A stretch of 16,210 nucleotides of DNA from Symbiobacteriaceae bacterium (GTDB taxonomy: Bacteria > Bacillota_E > Symbiobacteriia > Symbiobacteriales > Symbiobacteriaceae): positions 1-16,210 of the forward strand of contig DAHVXO010000261.1 in the NCBI GenBank assembly GCA_027356675.1. The letters are read 5' to 3'. Of the stretch, positions 1 to 8,042 are shown piece by piece. A model generated the notes under the pieces. It was given only the letters and a program-made list of their open reading frames with translations. It had not been told where the DNA came from and did no database searches. The position numbers and the translations under genes are program-made. Numbering within the stretch: the stretch's first letter is position 1; every line of letters begins with the position of its first letter.

Positions 1-38
1 GTGTAGGCCCAAGGTTGCTCGCCAGGGGAGGTCCTGAG

Positions 39-73
39 CCCGAGAGCAGGACGGCTGGTGCCCTGCTCTCGGG
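39..73 (+). promoter_or_regulatory. Perfect 12-bp inverted repeat in the leader of the dsr cluster
   Basis: Bases 39-50 (CCCGAGAGCAGG) pair perfectly with 62-73 (CCTGCTCTCGGG) around an 11-base loop. The hairpin ends about 50 bases before the first gene. No T-run follows, so it is not a textbook intrinsic terminator. It could end an upstream transcript, act as an attenuator or stabilise the 5' end of the mRNA. I found no convincing -35/-10 pair in bases 1-123. The hairpin is seen directly; its role is unknown. Confidence 0.55.
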
Positions 74-123
74 AACGGTTCGGACCCGCGCATTTGGAAT
101 GAGTGGGAAGGAGATGGCGAGGG

Positions 124-921
124 ATGGCAAGCATGCTCTTATGGTTCGCGTTGGGCTTTTTCGCCTTCATGGTGGTCTACCGGATCAGGTCGATTGGTTC
201 CATGCCGCTCCACCTCAGGTGGGAGTTGTACCCTTCACCGCTAGACCCCAAGCACGAGTACGGCGGCTCATTTATGGAAGAAGTGGACTTTATAAATAAA
301 CCCCAGCGCCATCTTATAGCCAATGGCATCAAGGAGATGACTGCCGAGGTTTTCCTGCTAAAGAAGGTACGCGAACATAACCGGTATGGCGTGTGGCCCT
401 TCTCTCTGGCCATGCACTGGGGTTTGTACCTGCTATTGCTCTGGGTGCTGCTCCTGGCGGTGGAGAAGGGTTTTGGCCTGACGGCCGTCGCCCCGCTGCG
501 CTACGGCATCGACGTGCTCGCCGGGGGGTTGGGCTCGGTCGGCACGCTGGGGCTCATCGTGAAACGAGCCGCCAATCGGGACCTGGCTACCTACACGTCG
601 CCCGTTGACTATTTCAACCTGATCTTCCTGGCCGGCATTTTTGGCACCGGGCTGGCCGGCTGGTTCCCGGTGCATACCATACTCTTTGCGGCGTTCCTGG
701 TCTACATGCCCTTCTCCAAGTTGTTTCACTACGTGGCCAAGTACTTCACCATCGACAAGGTCCTCTGGGACGACCACCTCAACACCCGGGGCTCCGAGAT
801 CGAGCAGAAGATCCAAACGCAGTTGGGCTACAAGGTTGCCTGGTCCGCGCAGCACATTGCCTCCGGCAAGACCTGGGTCGATCAGGTGATGGTGACGGAC
901 GCGAGGGAGGGGAAGCAATGA
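124..921 (+). CDS. DsrM-like membrane cytochrome b subunit (first MK module)
   Basis: This 265-residue integral membrane protein resembles the NarI/HdrE/DsrM cytochrome b family, which takes electrons from menaquinol and passes them to an HdrD-like iron-sulfur partner. Hydrophobic segments lie near residues 3-20, 92-113, 131-147, 161-180 and 184-207. Candidate heme-ligand histidines are H98 (MHWG), H184 (VHTI) and H202 (LFHY). The ATG at 124 is preferred because AAGGAG lies 10 bases upstream; an in-frame GTG at 103 would add seven residues. The stop overlaps the next gene's start by four bases (ATGA), implying translational coupling to the HdrD-like protein. It is shorter than the second DsrM (307 aa) and lacks that protein's CGQQKSLPWIK motif, so it is a paralogue rather than a copy. 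Family call is firm; the specific partner and physiological role are inferred. Confidence 0.82.
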   Translation: MASMLLWFALGFFAFMVVYRIRSIGSMPLHLRWELYPSPLDPKHEYGGSFMEEVDFINKPQRHLIANGIKEMTAEVFLLKKVREHNRYGVWPFSLAMHWGLYLLLLWVLLLAVEKGFGLTAVAPLRYGIDVLAGGLGSVGTLGLIVKRAANRDLATYTSPVDYFNLIFLAGIFGTGLAGWFPVHTILFAAFLVYMPFSKLFHYVAKYFTIDKVLWDDHLNTRGSEIEQKIQTQLGYKVAWSAQHIASGKTWVDQVMVTDAREGKQ

Positions 922-2537
922 CTGTCAGGAAGGTCGCTCCCCGCGACATGGGTCGACGCGGGACGGAGCCGCTGGTTTCGTACGGCGTGGCGGATCTCAT
1001 GGAGGTCCCCGGTCTCGGGGAGGAGACTCCCATTCCCGCCGCTTCAGCCGCCATGGCCGAGAAATATGACTTGAGCCTGGACGGCTTTACCGCGATTGGC
1101 TTCCCCAAGCCCAAGACCAAGGACGAGGAGGACCAGTTGGTCGGCAAGTTCCTGGCGGGCATGGAGAAGCTGTTTGACTCCGAATCCAGTTGGACATTCT
1201 GCCAACCGCTGAAGCTTTCCTACGATTACTGCATGCAGTGCCAGACCTGCTCCGAGGCCTGCCACAATTTTCTGTCCAGCGGCAAGCAGGAGGTCTATCG
1301 GCCCAGTTTCCGCTCTGAGGTGCTCCGCCGAATTTACAAGCGGTACTTCACGACCGAAGGCAAGCTCCTGGGCAGCTTCGTGGGCGCCGATGTGGAGCTG
1401 AACTGGCAAACGGTGGCCCGCTTGGCCGAGTCGGCCTACCGCTGCACCCTGTGCCGGCGCTGCACCCAAAACTGTCCCATGGGCGTTGATAACGGTCTGA
1501 TCGCCCGGGAACTGCGCAAGCTGTTCAGTATGGAGTTCGGTATTGCCCCCGCCGAGGTGCTGGAGAAGGGCGTCATGCAGCAACTGCGGGTGGGTTCCAG
1601 CACCGGAATGCGGCCCGCAGGCTTCCGGGACACCATCGAGTTCCTGGCCGACGACATGAGCGAGCGCATCGGCCGGAAGATCGAGATCCCCATCGACAAG
1701 AAGGGCGCCGATGTCCTGCTGCTCCATAACGTGGGCGAGTTCATCGCCTGGCCCGAGAACCCAGCAGCCTTTGCAATTCTGTTCGAGGGCGCGGGCATTA
1801 GCTGGACCCTGTCCAGTGAGCCCATGGGCTACGACGGCGTCAATTACGGCCTGTGGAACGACGACGTGGAGTATGCCCGGGTGCTGATACGCCAAGTGCA
1901 GATTGCCAAGAACCTGGGCGTGAAGAAGATCGTGGTGGGCGAGTGTGGCCATGCCACCAAGGGCATGGTGGTGATCGCCGATCGGATTCTCACCGGCGAC
2001 CTGTCCGGCTCGGTACTCCCGCGGGAAAGCTGCCTGCCCCTTCTGGCCGAGATCGTGCGATCCGGGGCGATCAAGTTCGACCCGAGCCGCAACAACTTCC
2101 CGATCACCCTGCACGACCCGTGCAACTATGCCCGCTCCATGGGCCTGATCCAGCCCCCGCGGGAGATCCTTAAGGCCATCGCTCCGCAGTTCCGGGAAAT
2201 GGCCCCACACGGCGCCCAGAACTACTGCTGCGGCGGCGGCTCGGGGTTCGCGATCTGCAACTCCTACAACTTCAAGCACTGGCGGAACAACGTGGGCGCC
2301 CGCATGAAGATGAAGCAGATCCTGGAGGCCTTCGGCGACGAGTTGGATCCGGAGCAGCATCCTTATAAGTACGTGTGCGCCCCCTGCTCCAACTGCAAGG
2401 GCACCATTCGCGATGCCCTCACGCATTACGGGATGTGGGACAAGTACCGGATCAACTACGGCGGGTTGGTGGAGCTCATGGTCAACGCCATGGTGGACCT
2501 GGACCGACCGTTTATCGACCAGGAAGATTTCCACTGA
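918..2537 (+). CDS. HdrD/DsrK-like iron-sulfur protein (first MK module)
   Basis: This 539-residue soluble protein has two N-terminal [4Fe-4S] motifs (C105/C108/C111/C115 and C176/C179/C182/C186). A C-terminal CCG domain of the heterodisulfide reductase type follows: C402, C437-C438-G, and C490-x2-C493, with C487 just before. CCG domains bind the special [4Fe-4S] cluster that cleaves disulfides, so a disulfide or DsrC-trisulfide reductase role on the cytoplasmic face is likely. It is alignable end to end with the DsrK at 4042, for example ECGHATKG against ECGHMWRV and DPCNYARSMGL against DSCNPARAMGL. Unlike that protein it keeps the canonical CxxC at the end of the CCG domain. The ATG at 918 overlaps the previous stop by four bases and has GGGAGGGGAA upstream. 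An HdrD of another pathway is possible, but its position heading a dsr operon argues for sulfur metabolism. Confidence 0.85.
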   Translation: MTVRKVAPRDMGRRGTEPLVSYGVADLMEVPGLGEETPIPAASAAMAEKYDLSLDGFTAIGFPKPKTKDEEDQLVGKFLAGMEKLFDSESSWTFCQPLKLSYDYCMQCQTCSEACHNFLSSGKQEVYRPSFRSEVLRRIYKRYFTTEGKLLGSFVGADVELNWQTVARLAESAYRCTLCRRCTQNCPMGVDNGLIARELRKLFSMEFGIAPAEVLEKGVMQQLRVGSSTGMRPAGFRDTIEFLADDMSERIGRKIEIPIDKKGADVLLLHNVGEFIAWPENPAAFAILFEGAGISWTLSSEPMGYDGVNYGLWNDDVEYARVLIRQVQIAKNLGVKKIVVGECGHATKGMVVIADRILTGDLSGSVLPRESCLPLLAEIVRSGAIKFDPSRNNFPITLHDPCNYARSMGLIQPPREILKAIAPQFREMAPHGAQNYCCGGGSGFAICNSYNFKHWRNNVGARMKMKQILEAFGDELDPEQHPYKYVCAPCSNCKGTIRDALTHYGMWDKYRINYGGLVELMVNAMVDLDRPFIDQEDFH

Positions 2538-2580
2538 GCGGCATAGTCCCGAGCCAGACCTTTTGGAAGGGTGGGTCGGT

Positions 2581-3111
2581 GTGAACACAGTAGCGGTTGC
2601 GGACACGTGGTTTCAATTGACCCTGCAGACCTATCCCCCGGAAACAGCCCGCTTTCTGAAAAGGCAGGGCGACTCCTTTGCCAACCCGGTGGGCCATACG
2701 CTCCGCAAAGGCATGACCGGGATCGTGGAGGCTCTCGCCCACGGGGGGGAGCCCGAGGAGCTGTTTCCTCCCCTGGCCGACATCATCCGCATGCGGGCGG
2801 TGCAAGAGGCCCCGCCGTCCCAGTCGCTCCGGTTCATCCCGCTGCTGAAGGTGGCGGCCGCCAAGGCGGCGGGCGACTCCCTGCCGGACGGGTTCAATTC
2901 CCGCGTCGATGACCTGGCCCTGTTCGCCTTCGACCTGTATCTGGAATGCCGGGAGCGCATTTACGAAATTCGGGCCCTGGAGGCCCGGAACCGGACCTAC
3001 CGGCTGCTGCAGCGGGCGGGGTTCATGGCGGAAGAGTCTGCCGATACGGTCGCGGCCTCTTCCTGTGGGCCATCCTGCAGTAGTTGCGCCGGTTGTGAAA
3101 CGGAGGACTGA
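2581..3111 (+). CDS. RsbRD_N-like domain protein with Cys-rich tail
   Basis: A 176-residue soluble protein, starting at GTG 2581 with GGAAGG 10 bases upstream. Residues ~8-145 fit my memory of the RsbRD N-terminal domain (helical, non-heme globin-like fold): DSFANPVG at 31-38, IIRMRAVQ at 68-75, PSQSLRFIPLLK at 79-90 and LALFAFDLYLECRERIYEIR at 112-131. In RsbR proteins this domain is sensory and is followed by a STAS domain. Here there is none; the chain ends in a cysteine cluster, C162-x3-C166-x2-C169-x2-C172, that could bind an iron-sulfur cluster or a metal. The gene sits 43 bases after the first MK pair and 3 bases before dsrM, so it is co-transcribed with both. The domain assignment is by remembered pattern, not a search. 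A sensory or electron-transfer accessory role is speculative. Confidence 0.68.
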   Translation: MNTVAVADTWFQLTLQTYPPETARFLKRQGDSFANPVGHTLRKGMTGIVEALAHGGEPEELFPPLADIIRMRAVQEAPPSQSLRFIPLLKVAAAKAAGDSLPDGFNSRVDDLALFAFDLYLECRERIYEIRALEARNRTYRLLQRAGFMAEESADTVAASSCGPSCSSCAGCETED

Positions 3112-3114
3112 CCG

Positions 3115-4038
3115 ATGGCATTCTTCTTCGGTGTTGTGGTGCCGTACGCGGCCCTGGCGATTTTCCTGGCGGGAGTCGTCCTGCGGGTGGTCACGTGGGC
3201 CAGGTCCCCGGTGCCCTTCCGCATCCCCACCACCTGCGGACAGCAGAAATCGCTCCCCTGGATCAAGGACGCCAAGCTGGAGAACCCCGCCACTACCTGG
3301 GGAGTCCTGGGGCGCATGGCCCTGGAAGTCCTCTTGTTTCGCTCCCTCATGCGCAACACCAGGGCCGAGCGGCACGCGGGGCCGAAGGTGGCCTACCACT
3401 GGCAGAAGTGGCTTTGGTTAGCCGCCCTGGGCTTTCACTGGTCGCTGCTAGTTATCGTCCTGCGGCACCTGCGGCTCGCGCTTCAGCCGGTGCCGGCCTT
3501 CGTGCGGGGCCTGGCAGCGCTCGACAGCTTCTTTCAGATCGGCCTTCCCGGCCTGTACATGACCGACGTATTGATTGTCCTGGCCCTGTCGTATCTGCTG
3601 CTGCGGCGGGTCGTCGTTGCGCAGGTCCGCTACATCTCACTGCCCACCGACTATTTCCTGCCCCTGCTGATCCTGAGCGTGGCCGGCAGCGGCATCCTCA
3701 TGCGGTACTTCTACCGGGTGGACATCACGGCTATCAAGGAATTGGTGATGGGTCTGGCCGCCTTCAGCCCCCGGGTGCCGGCGGGCATCGGCCTCATCTT
3801 CTATGTGCACGTCTTCCTGGTGAGCACGCTGCTGGCCTACATTCCCTTCAGCAAGGTGGTCCACCTCGCCGGGGTCTTCCTGTCCCCCACCCGCAACCTG
3901 ACCGCCAACAGCCGGGAGGTCCGGCACGTGAACCCCTGGAACTACCCGGTGCCAATCCACACCTACCACGAGTATGAGGAAGAGTTTCGCGACAAGATGC
4001 GGGCCGCCGGACTCCCGGTGGAAGGGGAGGGCGCGTAA
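3115..4038 (+). CDS. dsrM: DsrM, cytochrome b subunit of DsrMKJOP
   Basis: A 307-residue membrane cytochrome b of the NarI/HdrE family that oxidises menaquinol and passes electrons to DsrK. After an N-terminal helix (2-24) comes a loop carrying CGQQKSLPWIK (41-51), a stretch I associate with DsrM. Further hydrophobic segments lie near 99-117, 150-168, 178-196 and 224-246. Histidines H108, H117, H232 and H250 fall in or beside helices and are heme-ligand candidates. The ATG at 3115 follows GGAGG with good spacing, three bases after the previous stop. dsrK begins three bases after the stop, giving the usual dsrM-dsrK order. The gene order M-K-J-O-P makes the identification strong. It is a diverged paralogue of the cytochrome b at 124. 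Confidence 0.92.
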   Translation: MAFFFGVVVPYAALAIFLAGVVLRVVTWARSPVPFRIPTTCGQQKSLPWIKDAKLENPATTWGVLGRMALEVLLFRSLMRNTRAERHAGPKVAYHWQKWLWLAALGFHWSLLVIVLRHLRLALQPVPAFVRGLAALDSFFQIGLPGLYMTDVLIVLALSYLLLRRVVVAQVRYISLPTDYFLPLLILSVAGSGILMRYFYRVDITAIKELVMGLAAFSPRVPAGIGLIFYVHVFLVSTLLAYIPFSKVVHLAGVFLSPTRNLTANSREVRHVNPWNYPVPIHTYHEYEEEFRDKMRAAGLPVEGEGA

Positions 4039-4041
4039 GCC

Positions 4042-5655
4042 ATGGCACACTTCAAGACAAAGCCCGACCAGCTCTCCGAGATCGACTACACCCCGCCCGC
4101 CACGGGGTGGATGGATACGCCAACCCAGTTCCGCAAGGGCTTCTGGCTCTACCCCGGCAAGCCCAAGAATATTGAGGCGCTGAGGATGCCGAACCCGCAC
4201 GAGTGGTCACCGGAGGATGCGGACTGGAAGCTACCCGCGAACTGGAAGCAGATCATTTTGGAAGGGCTGCGGGAGCGGCTGGGCAAGTACCGCTCGCTCA
4301 AGCTCTTTATGGACACCTGCGTCCGCTGCGGCGCCTGCGCCGACAAGTGCCACTTCTACATCGGCTCGGGTGATCCCAAGAACATGCCGGTGCTGCGGGC
4401 GGAGCTGCTCCGGTCGGTCTATCGCAACGACTTCACCACCGCGGGCAAGCTGCTGGGCCGGCTGGCTGGCGCTCGGGAACTGACCCCTGAGGTCATCAAG
4501 GAATGGTTCTACTACTTCTTCCAGTGTAGCCAGTGCCGGCGCTGCTCGGTCTACTGCCCCTTCGGCATCGACACGGCGGAGATCACCATCATCGTCCGTG
4601 AATTGCTGAACCTGCTGGGCATCAACATCGACTGGATCATGGCTTCGGTGGCCAACTGCAACCGGACCGGCAACCACCTGGGCATCCAGCCCCACGCCTT
4701 CCGCGAAATGATCGAGTTCTCGGTCGAAGAGATTCAGAACGTGACCGGCGTGAAGGTGGAGCCCACCTTCAACCGCAAGGGTGCCGAAGTGCTTTTCATT
4801 ACCCCCTCGGGCGACGTGTTCGCCGACCCCGGCACTTATACGCTCATGGGCTACATGATGCTCTTCCACGAGATCGGCCTGGACTACACCTGGTCCACCT
4901 ACGCCTCCGACGGCGGCAACTTCGGCATGTTCAACTCGCACGAGACCATGAAGCGGCTGAACGCGAAGATATACGCTGAGGCGAAACGGCTGGGCGTGAA
5001 GTGGATTCTGGGCGGCGAGTGCGGACACATGTGGCGGGTGCTTCATCAGTATATGGATACGATGAACGGCCCGGCGGACCTTCTGGAAGAGCCCGTGTCG
5101 CCGATCACGGGTACCCGGTTCGCGAATGCCAGGTCCACCAAGATGGTGCACGTGTGTGAGTTCACTGCCGATCTGCTCAAGAGCGGCAAGGTGAAGGTGG
5201 ACCCCAGCCGGAACGCGCACATGAACGTGACCTTCCACGACTCCTGCAACCCGGCTCGGGCCATGGGCCTGTTCGAGGAGCCGCGGTACATCATCCGCAG
5301 CGTGTGCGAGCAATTCCACGAGATGCCTGAGAACACCATTCGGGAGCAGACCTTCTGCTGCGGGAGCGGCAGCGGCCTTAACGCCGACGAGAACATGGAG
5401 ATGCGGCTGCGCGGCGGCCTGCCCCGGGCCAACGCCGTGAAGCACGTGCACGAAACCCACGGGGTGAACACGCTGGCCTGCATCTGTGCGGTGGACCGGG
5501 CCACCCTGCCACCGCTAATGGATTACTGGGTCCCCGGTGTCGACGTGGCCGGTGTCCACGAGTTGGCCGGCAACGCGCTGGTGATGAAGGGCGAGGGCGA
5601 GCGCACCACCGACCTGCGGGGCAGGCCCCTGAAGGAGGCGATCGCTCATGTATGA
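4042..5655 (+). CDS. dsrK: DsrK, HdrD-like catalytic subunit of DsrMKJOP
   Basis: A 537-residue cytoplasmic iron-sulfur protein. It has two [4Fe-4S] motifs (C93/C96/C99/C103 and C162/C165/C168/C172) and a C-terminal CCG domain with C402, C439-C440-G and C480-x-C482. This subunit is thought to reduce the DsrC trisulfide or disulfide with electrons from DsrM. Aligned to the paralogue at 918, the final CxxC is C482-A-V-D485 here, so the last cysteine is an aspartate. I believe this CAxDRA pattern also occurs in other DsrK proteins, but could not check. ATG 4042 follows GGGGAGGG. The end overlaps dsrJ by eight bases. Length and layout match DsrK; confidence is high from family and context together. 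Confidence 0.92.
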   Translation: MAHFKTKPDQLSEIDYTPPATGWMDTPTQFRKGFWLYPGKPKNIEALRMPNPHEWSPEDADWKLPANWKQIILEGLRERLGKYRSLKLFMDTCVRCGACADKCHFYIGSGDPKNMPVLRAELLRSVYRNDFTTAGKLLGRLAGARELTPEVIKEWFYYFFQCSQCRRCSVYCPFGIDTAEITIIVRELLNLLGINIDWIMASVANCNRTGNHLGIQPHAFREMIEFSVEEIQNVTGVKVEPTFNRKGAEVLFITPSGDVFADPGTYTLMGYMMLFHEIGLDYTWSTYASDGGNFGMFNSHETMKRLNAKIYAEAKRLGVKWILGGECGHMWRVLHQYMDTMNGPADLLEEPVSPITGTRFANARSTKMVHVCEFTADLLKSGKVKVDPSRNAHMNVTFHDSCNPARAMGLFEEPRYIIRSVCEQFHEMPENTIREQTFCCGSGSGLNADENMEMRLRGGLPRANAVKHVHETHGVNTLACICAVDRATLPPLMDYWVPGVDVAGVHELAGNALVMKGEGERTTDLRGRPLKEAIAHV

Positions 5656-6064
5656 CGCCGGCAAGATCGTAACCGGGCTGGCGCTCTTTGTCCTGGCCGC
5701 CACCTTCCCCTTCTGGTCCAACGTTGGCCGTACCGCCGCACCGCCGGCGCCCGACCTGAACACCCCGGGCATTCAGGCACAGAAGGCAACGGAGTGCGTT
5801 GAGTCCACGGCGTACATGCGGGCCTCCCACATGGAACTACTGAACCTGTGGCGCGATCAGGCCGTGCGTGTGGGCAACCCCACGTACGTCGCAACCAGTG
5901 GCAAGCAGTATCAGATCAGCCTTCAGAATACCTGCCTGCAGTGCCATACTGCAGCCAAGGAGACCGGGCCGGACCAACAATTCTGCGCAACCTGCCACAC
6001 CAACGCCGCCGTCAAGATCGACTGCTTTAGCTGTCATGTGGCAGGGAAGGAGGCGAGCCGCTAA
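5648..6064 (+). CDS. dsrJ: DsrJ, triheme cytochrome c of DsrMKJOP
   Basis: A 138-residue protein with an uncleaved-looking N-terminal hydrophobic anchor (about residues 7-24) that places the rest outside the membrane. Three c-type heme motifs are present: C96-LQCH100, C113-ATCH117 and C126-FSCH130. DsrJ is known for an unusual His/Cys-ligated heme; C50 in the TECVEST stretch is the only cysteine outside the heme motifs and is the natural candidate for that ligand. M57, H61 and M62 in the following segment could supply other distal ligands. The start overlaps the end of dsrK by eight bases, and GAAGGAGGCG lies just upstream. The stop overlaps the dsrO start by one base (TAATG). The identification rests on heme count, size and position. 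Confidence 0.92.
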   Translation: MYDAGKIVTGLALFVLAATFPFWSNVGRTAAPPAPDLNTPGIQAQKATECVESTAYMRASHMELLNLWRDQAVRVGNPTYVATSGKQYQISLQNTCLQCHTAAKETGPDQQFCATCHTNAAVKIDCFSCHVAGKEASR

Positions 6065-6822
6065 TGGAGCGCTCTCGCAGAGAGTTCCTGAAGTTGAGCG
6101 GCCTCTCGGTGTTGGGGCTGGCACTGCTTCCGACGGCAGGCGTACTTACGCTGGGTGCGACTACCCGGGCTGCAGACCCCGCGGCCAGGGGCAAGAAGCT
6201 CGGTATGGTGGTGGACGCCCGCAAGTGCAACGGGTGCCAGGACTGCGTGAAGGCCTGCCACTTCGCGCACAACGTGCCCACGATTCAGAACCCCGAGGAA
6301 GAGGTCAAGTGGATCTGGACGGAGACGTACGATGCAACCTTTCCGGGGCAGCAGCACGAGTACCTGCCGGCCGACCTGAAGGATAAGCCGTTCATGGTGA
6401 TGTGCAACCACTGCGAGCACCCCGCCTGCGTGCGGGTCTGCCCCACCCAGGCCACCTACCAGAACCAGGACGGCATCATCATGATGGACTACCACCGGTG
6501 CATTGGCTGTCGCTACTGCATGGCGGCCTGTCCGTTCGGCGCCCGCAGCTTCAACTTCCAGGACCCGCGGCCCCACATTCCGCAGGTCAACCCCGCTTAC
6601 CCGACCCGGGAGAAGGGCGTGGTGGAGAAGTGCAACTTCTGCGCCGAGCGGGTAGCCGCCGGAGGCGTTCCGGCATGTGTGACGGCATGCAGGTCGGGGG
6701 CGCTGGCCTTTGGCGACCTGAATGATCCCGACTCGGGCGTTCGGAAGCTCCTGGGCTCCGCCCACGCAATCCGCCGGAAGCCGGAACTCGGCACGGAGCC
6801 CAAGGTGTACTATCTGGCGTAG
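6064..6822 (+). CDS. dsrO: DsrO, Tat-exported ferredoxin-like subunit of DsrMKJOP
   Basis: A 252-residue protein that begins with a twin-arginine signal (SRREFLK at 4-10, then a hydrophobic stretch to ~30 and a likely cleavage near TTRAAD). This indicates export of the folded protein. Sixteen cysteines form four [4Fe-4S] sites: C55/C58/C61/C65, C114/C117/C122/C126, C146/C149/C152/C156 and C190/C193/C205/C209. This is the DMSO-reductase-B/NrfC fold. DsrO sits on the outer face between DsrJ and the NrfD-type membrane protein DsrP. The gene starts at the TAATG junction with dsrJ; dsrP follows after 13 bases. All cluster ligands are intact. Confidence 0.93.
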   Translation: MERSRREFLKLSGLSVLGLALLPTAGVLTLGATTRAADPAARGKKLGMVVDARKCNGCQDCVKACHFAHNVPTIQNPEEEVKWIWTETYDATFPGQQHEYLPADLKDKPFMVMCNHCEHPACVRVCPTQATYQNQDGIIMMDYHRCIGCRYCMAACPFGARSFNFQDPRPHIPQVNPAYPTREKGVVEKCNFCAERVAAGGVPACVTACRSGALAFGDLNDPDSGVRKLLGSAHAIRRKPELGTEPKVYYLA

Positions 6823-6835
6823 GAGGCTGGCGGCC

Positions 6836-7990
6836 ATGCTTGAGAAGGCATTCAACGGAAGCAGGCGGTACTGGGCATGGGTGCTCTTCCTGCTCGTGCT
6901 CTGTGGCGCGGGGCTTGCTTCCTACCTGGTTCAACTGAACAAGGGCCTCACGGTTACCGGCATGAGCCGGGACGTCTCCTGGGGCCTCTATATTGGCCAG
7001 TTCACCTTCCTGGTGGGCTTGGCAGCCTCGGCCGTCATGGTGGTGCTACCTTACTACCTCCACGACGTAAAGGCGTACAGCCGGCTTATCATTTTCGGCG
7101 AGTTTCTGGCCGTGGCCGCCGTGGTCATGTGCCTCCTGTTCGTGGTGGTGGACCTGGGCAAGCCTATGCGGCTCTTCAATGTGCTGCTCCACCCCACCCC
7201 GAACTCGATTCTGTTCTGGGATATGATCGTGCTGAACGGGTACCTCATGCTCAACCTGATCAGCGGATGGCACCTGCTGGAGGCGGAAAACAAGGCGGTT
7301 TCGCCGCCGGGTTGGGTAAGGAAGCTGGTCTACATCTCCATACCCTGGGCGGTCAGTATCCATACGGTAACGGCGTTCCTGTACGCCGGCCTGCCCGGCA
7401 GGCACTACTGGCTCACATCGCTCATGGCCGCCCGCTTCCTGGCGTCGGCCTTCGCCGCGGGCCCGGCCTTCCTGATCCTGCTGGCCTTCGTGATCCGACG
7501 GTTCTCCCGGATCGACGTGGGACGCGAGGCAATCCAGAAGCTCTCCCTCACCGTGACCTACGCGATCATAATCAGCCTCTTCTTCGTGGGGCTGGAATTC
7601 TTCACCGCATTTTACAGCCAGGTGCCGGGGCACACACATCCTCTGCAGTACCTGTTTGCCGGCCTGTACGGGCACGGCGCGATGGTGCCATGGATGTGGA
7701 CCTTCGTGGTGCTAGCGCTGTTGGGTGCCGTGCTGCTCCTCAACCCGAAAACCCGGGAGCGGGAGAACACGCTGATCGTGGCCTGCATCGCAGTTTTCAC
7801 CGCACTCTGGATTGAGAAGGGCCTGGGACTGGTAGTCGGCGGTTTTGTGCCCAACAGCTTCGAACGCGTGGTGGAGTATGCGCCGACAGGACCTGAGTTG
7901 CTGATCACCCTCGGGGTCTGGTCGACCGGATTGCTCGTGCTGACGCTCCTTTGCAAGCTGGCCGTGAGCGTGAAGGAGGAGAAAGCCTAG
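6836..7990 (+). CDS. dsrP: DsrP, NrfD/PsrC-type membrane subunit
   Basis: A 384-residue integral membrane protein with about ten hydrophobic helices (near 13-33, 50-70, 84-105, 122-146, 166-186, 203-221, 237-259, 282-302, 311-333 and 354-376). This is the NrfD/PsrC architecture that exchanges electrons with the quinone pool. It includes the family-type stretch SRDVSWGLYIGQF near 44-56. ATG 6836 is chosen because AGGAGG lies nine bases upstream; the frame is open further 5' but that part overlaps dsrO. It completes M-K-J-O-P. After its stop comes the largest gap inside the cluster (149 bases), so dsrC-dsrAB downstream may have its own promoter as well as read-through. Confidence 0.93.
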   Translation: MLEKAFNGSRRYWAWVLFLLVLCGAGLASYLVQLNKGLTVTGMSRDVSWGLYIGQFTFLVGLAASAVMVVLPYYLHDVKAYSRLIIFGEFLAVAAVVMCLLFVVVDLGKPMRLFNVLLHPTPNSILFWDMIVLNGYLMLNLISGWHLLEAENKAVSPPGWVRKLVYISIPWAVSIHTVTAFLYAGLPGRHYWLTSLMAARFLASAFAAGPAFLILLAFVIRRFSRIDVGREAIQKLSLTVTYAIIISLFFVGLEFFTAFYSQVPGHTHPLQYLFAGLYGHGAMVPWMWTFVVLALLGAVLLLNPKTRERENTLIVACIAVFTALWIEKGLGLVVGGFVPNSFERVVEYAPTGPELLITLGVWSTGLLVLTLLCKLAVSVKEEKA

Positions 7991-8042
7991 GGTGTACAGA
8001 GGAGATGTCACGATCGAAGGGCTCATTGCCCTTAGATGATAT

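Noticed and set aside
433..2606. Long - strand open frames opposite the first MK pair, such as 1044-2606
   Set aside because: They mirror genes with clear Fe-S and membrane motifs on the + strand and show no recognisable domain; typical antisense shadows in GC-rich DNA.
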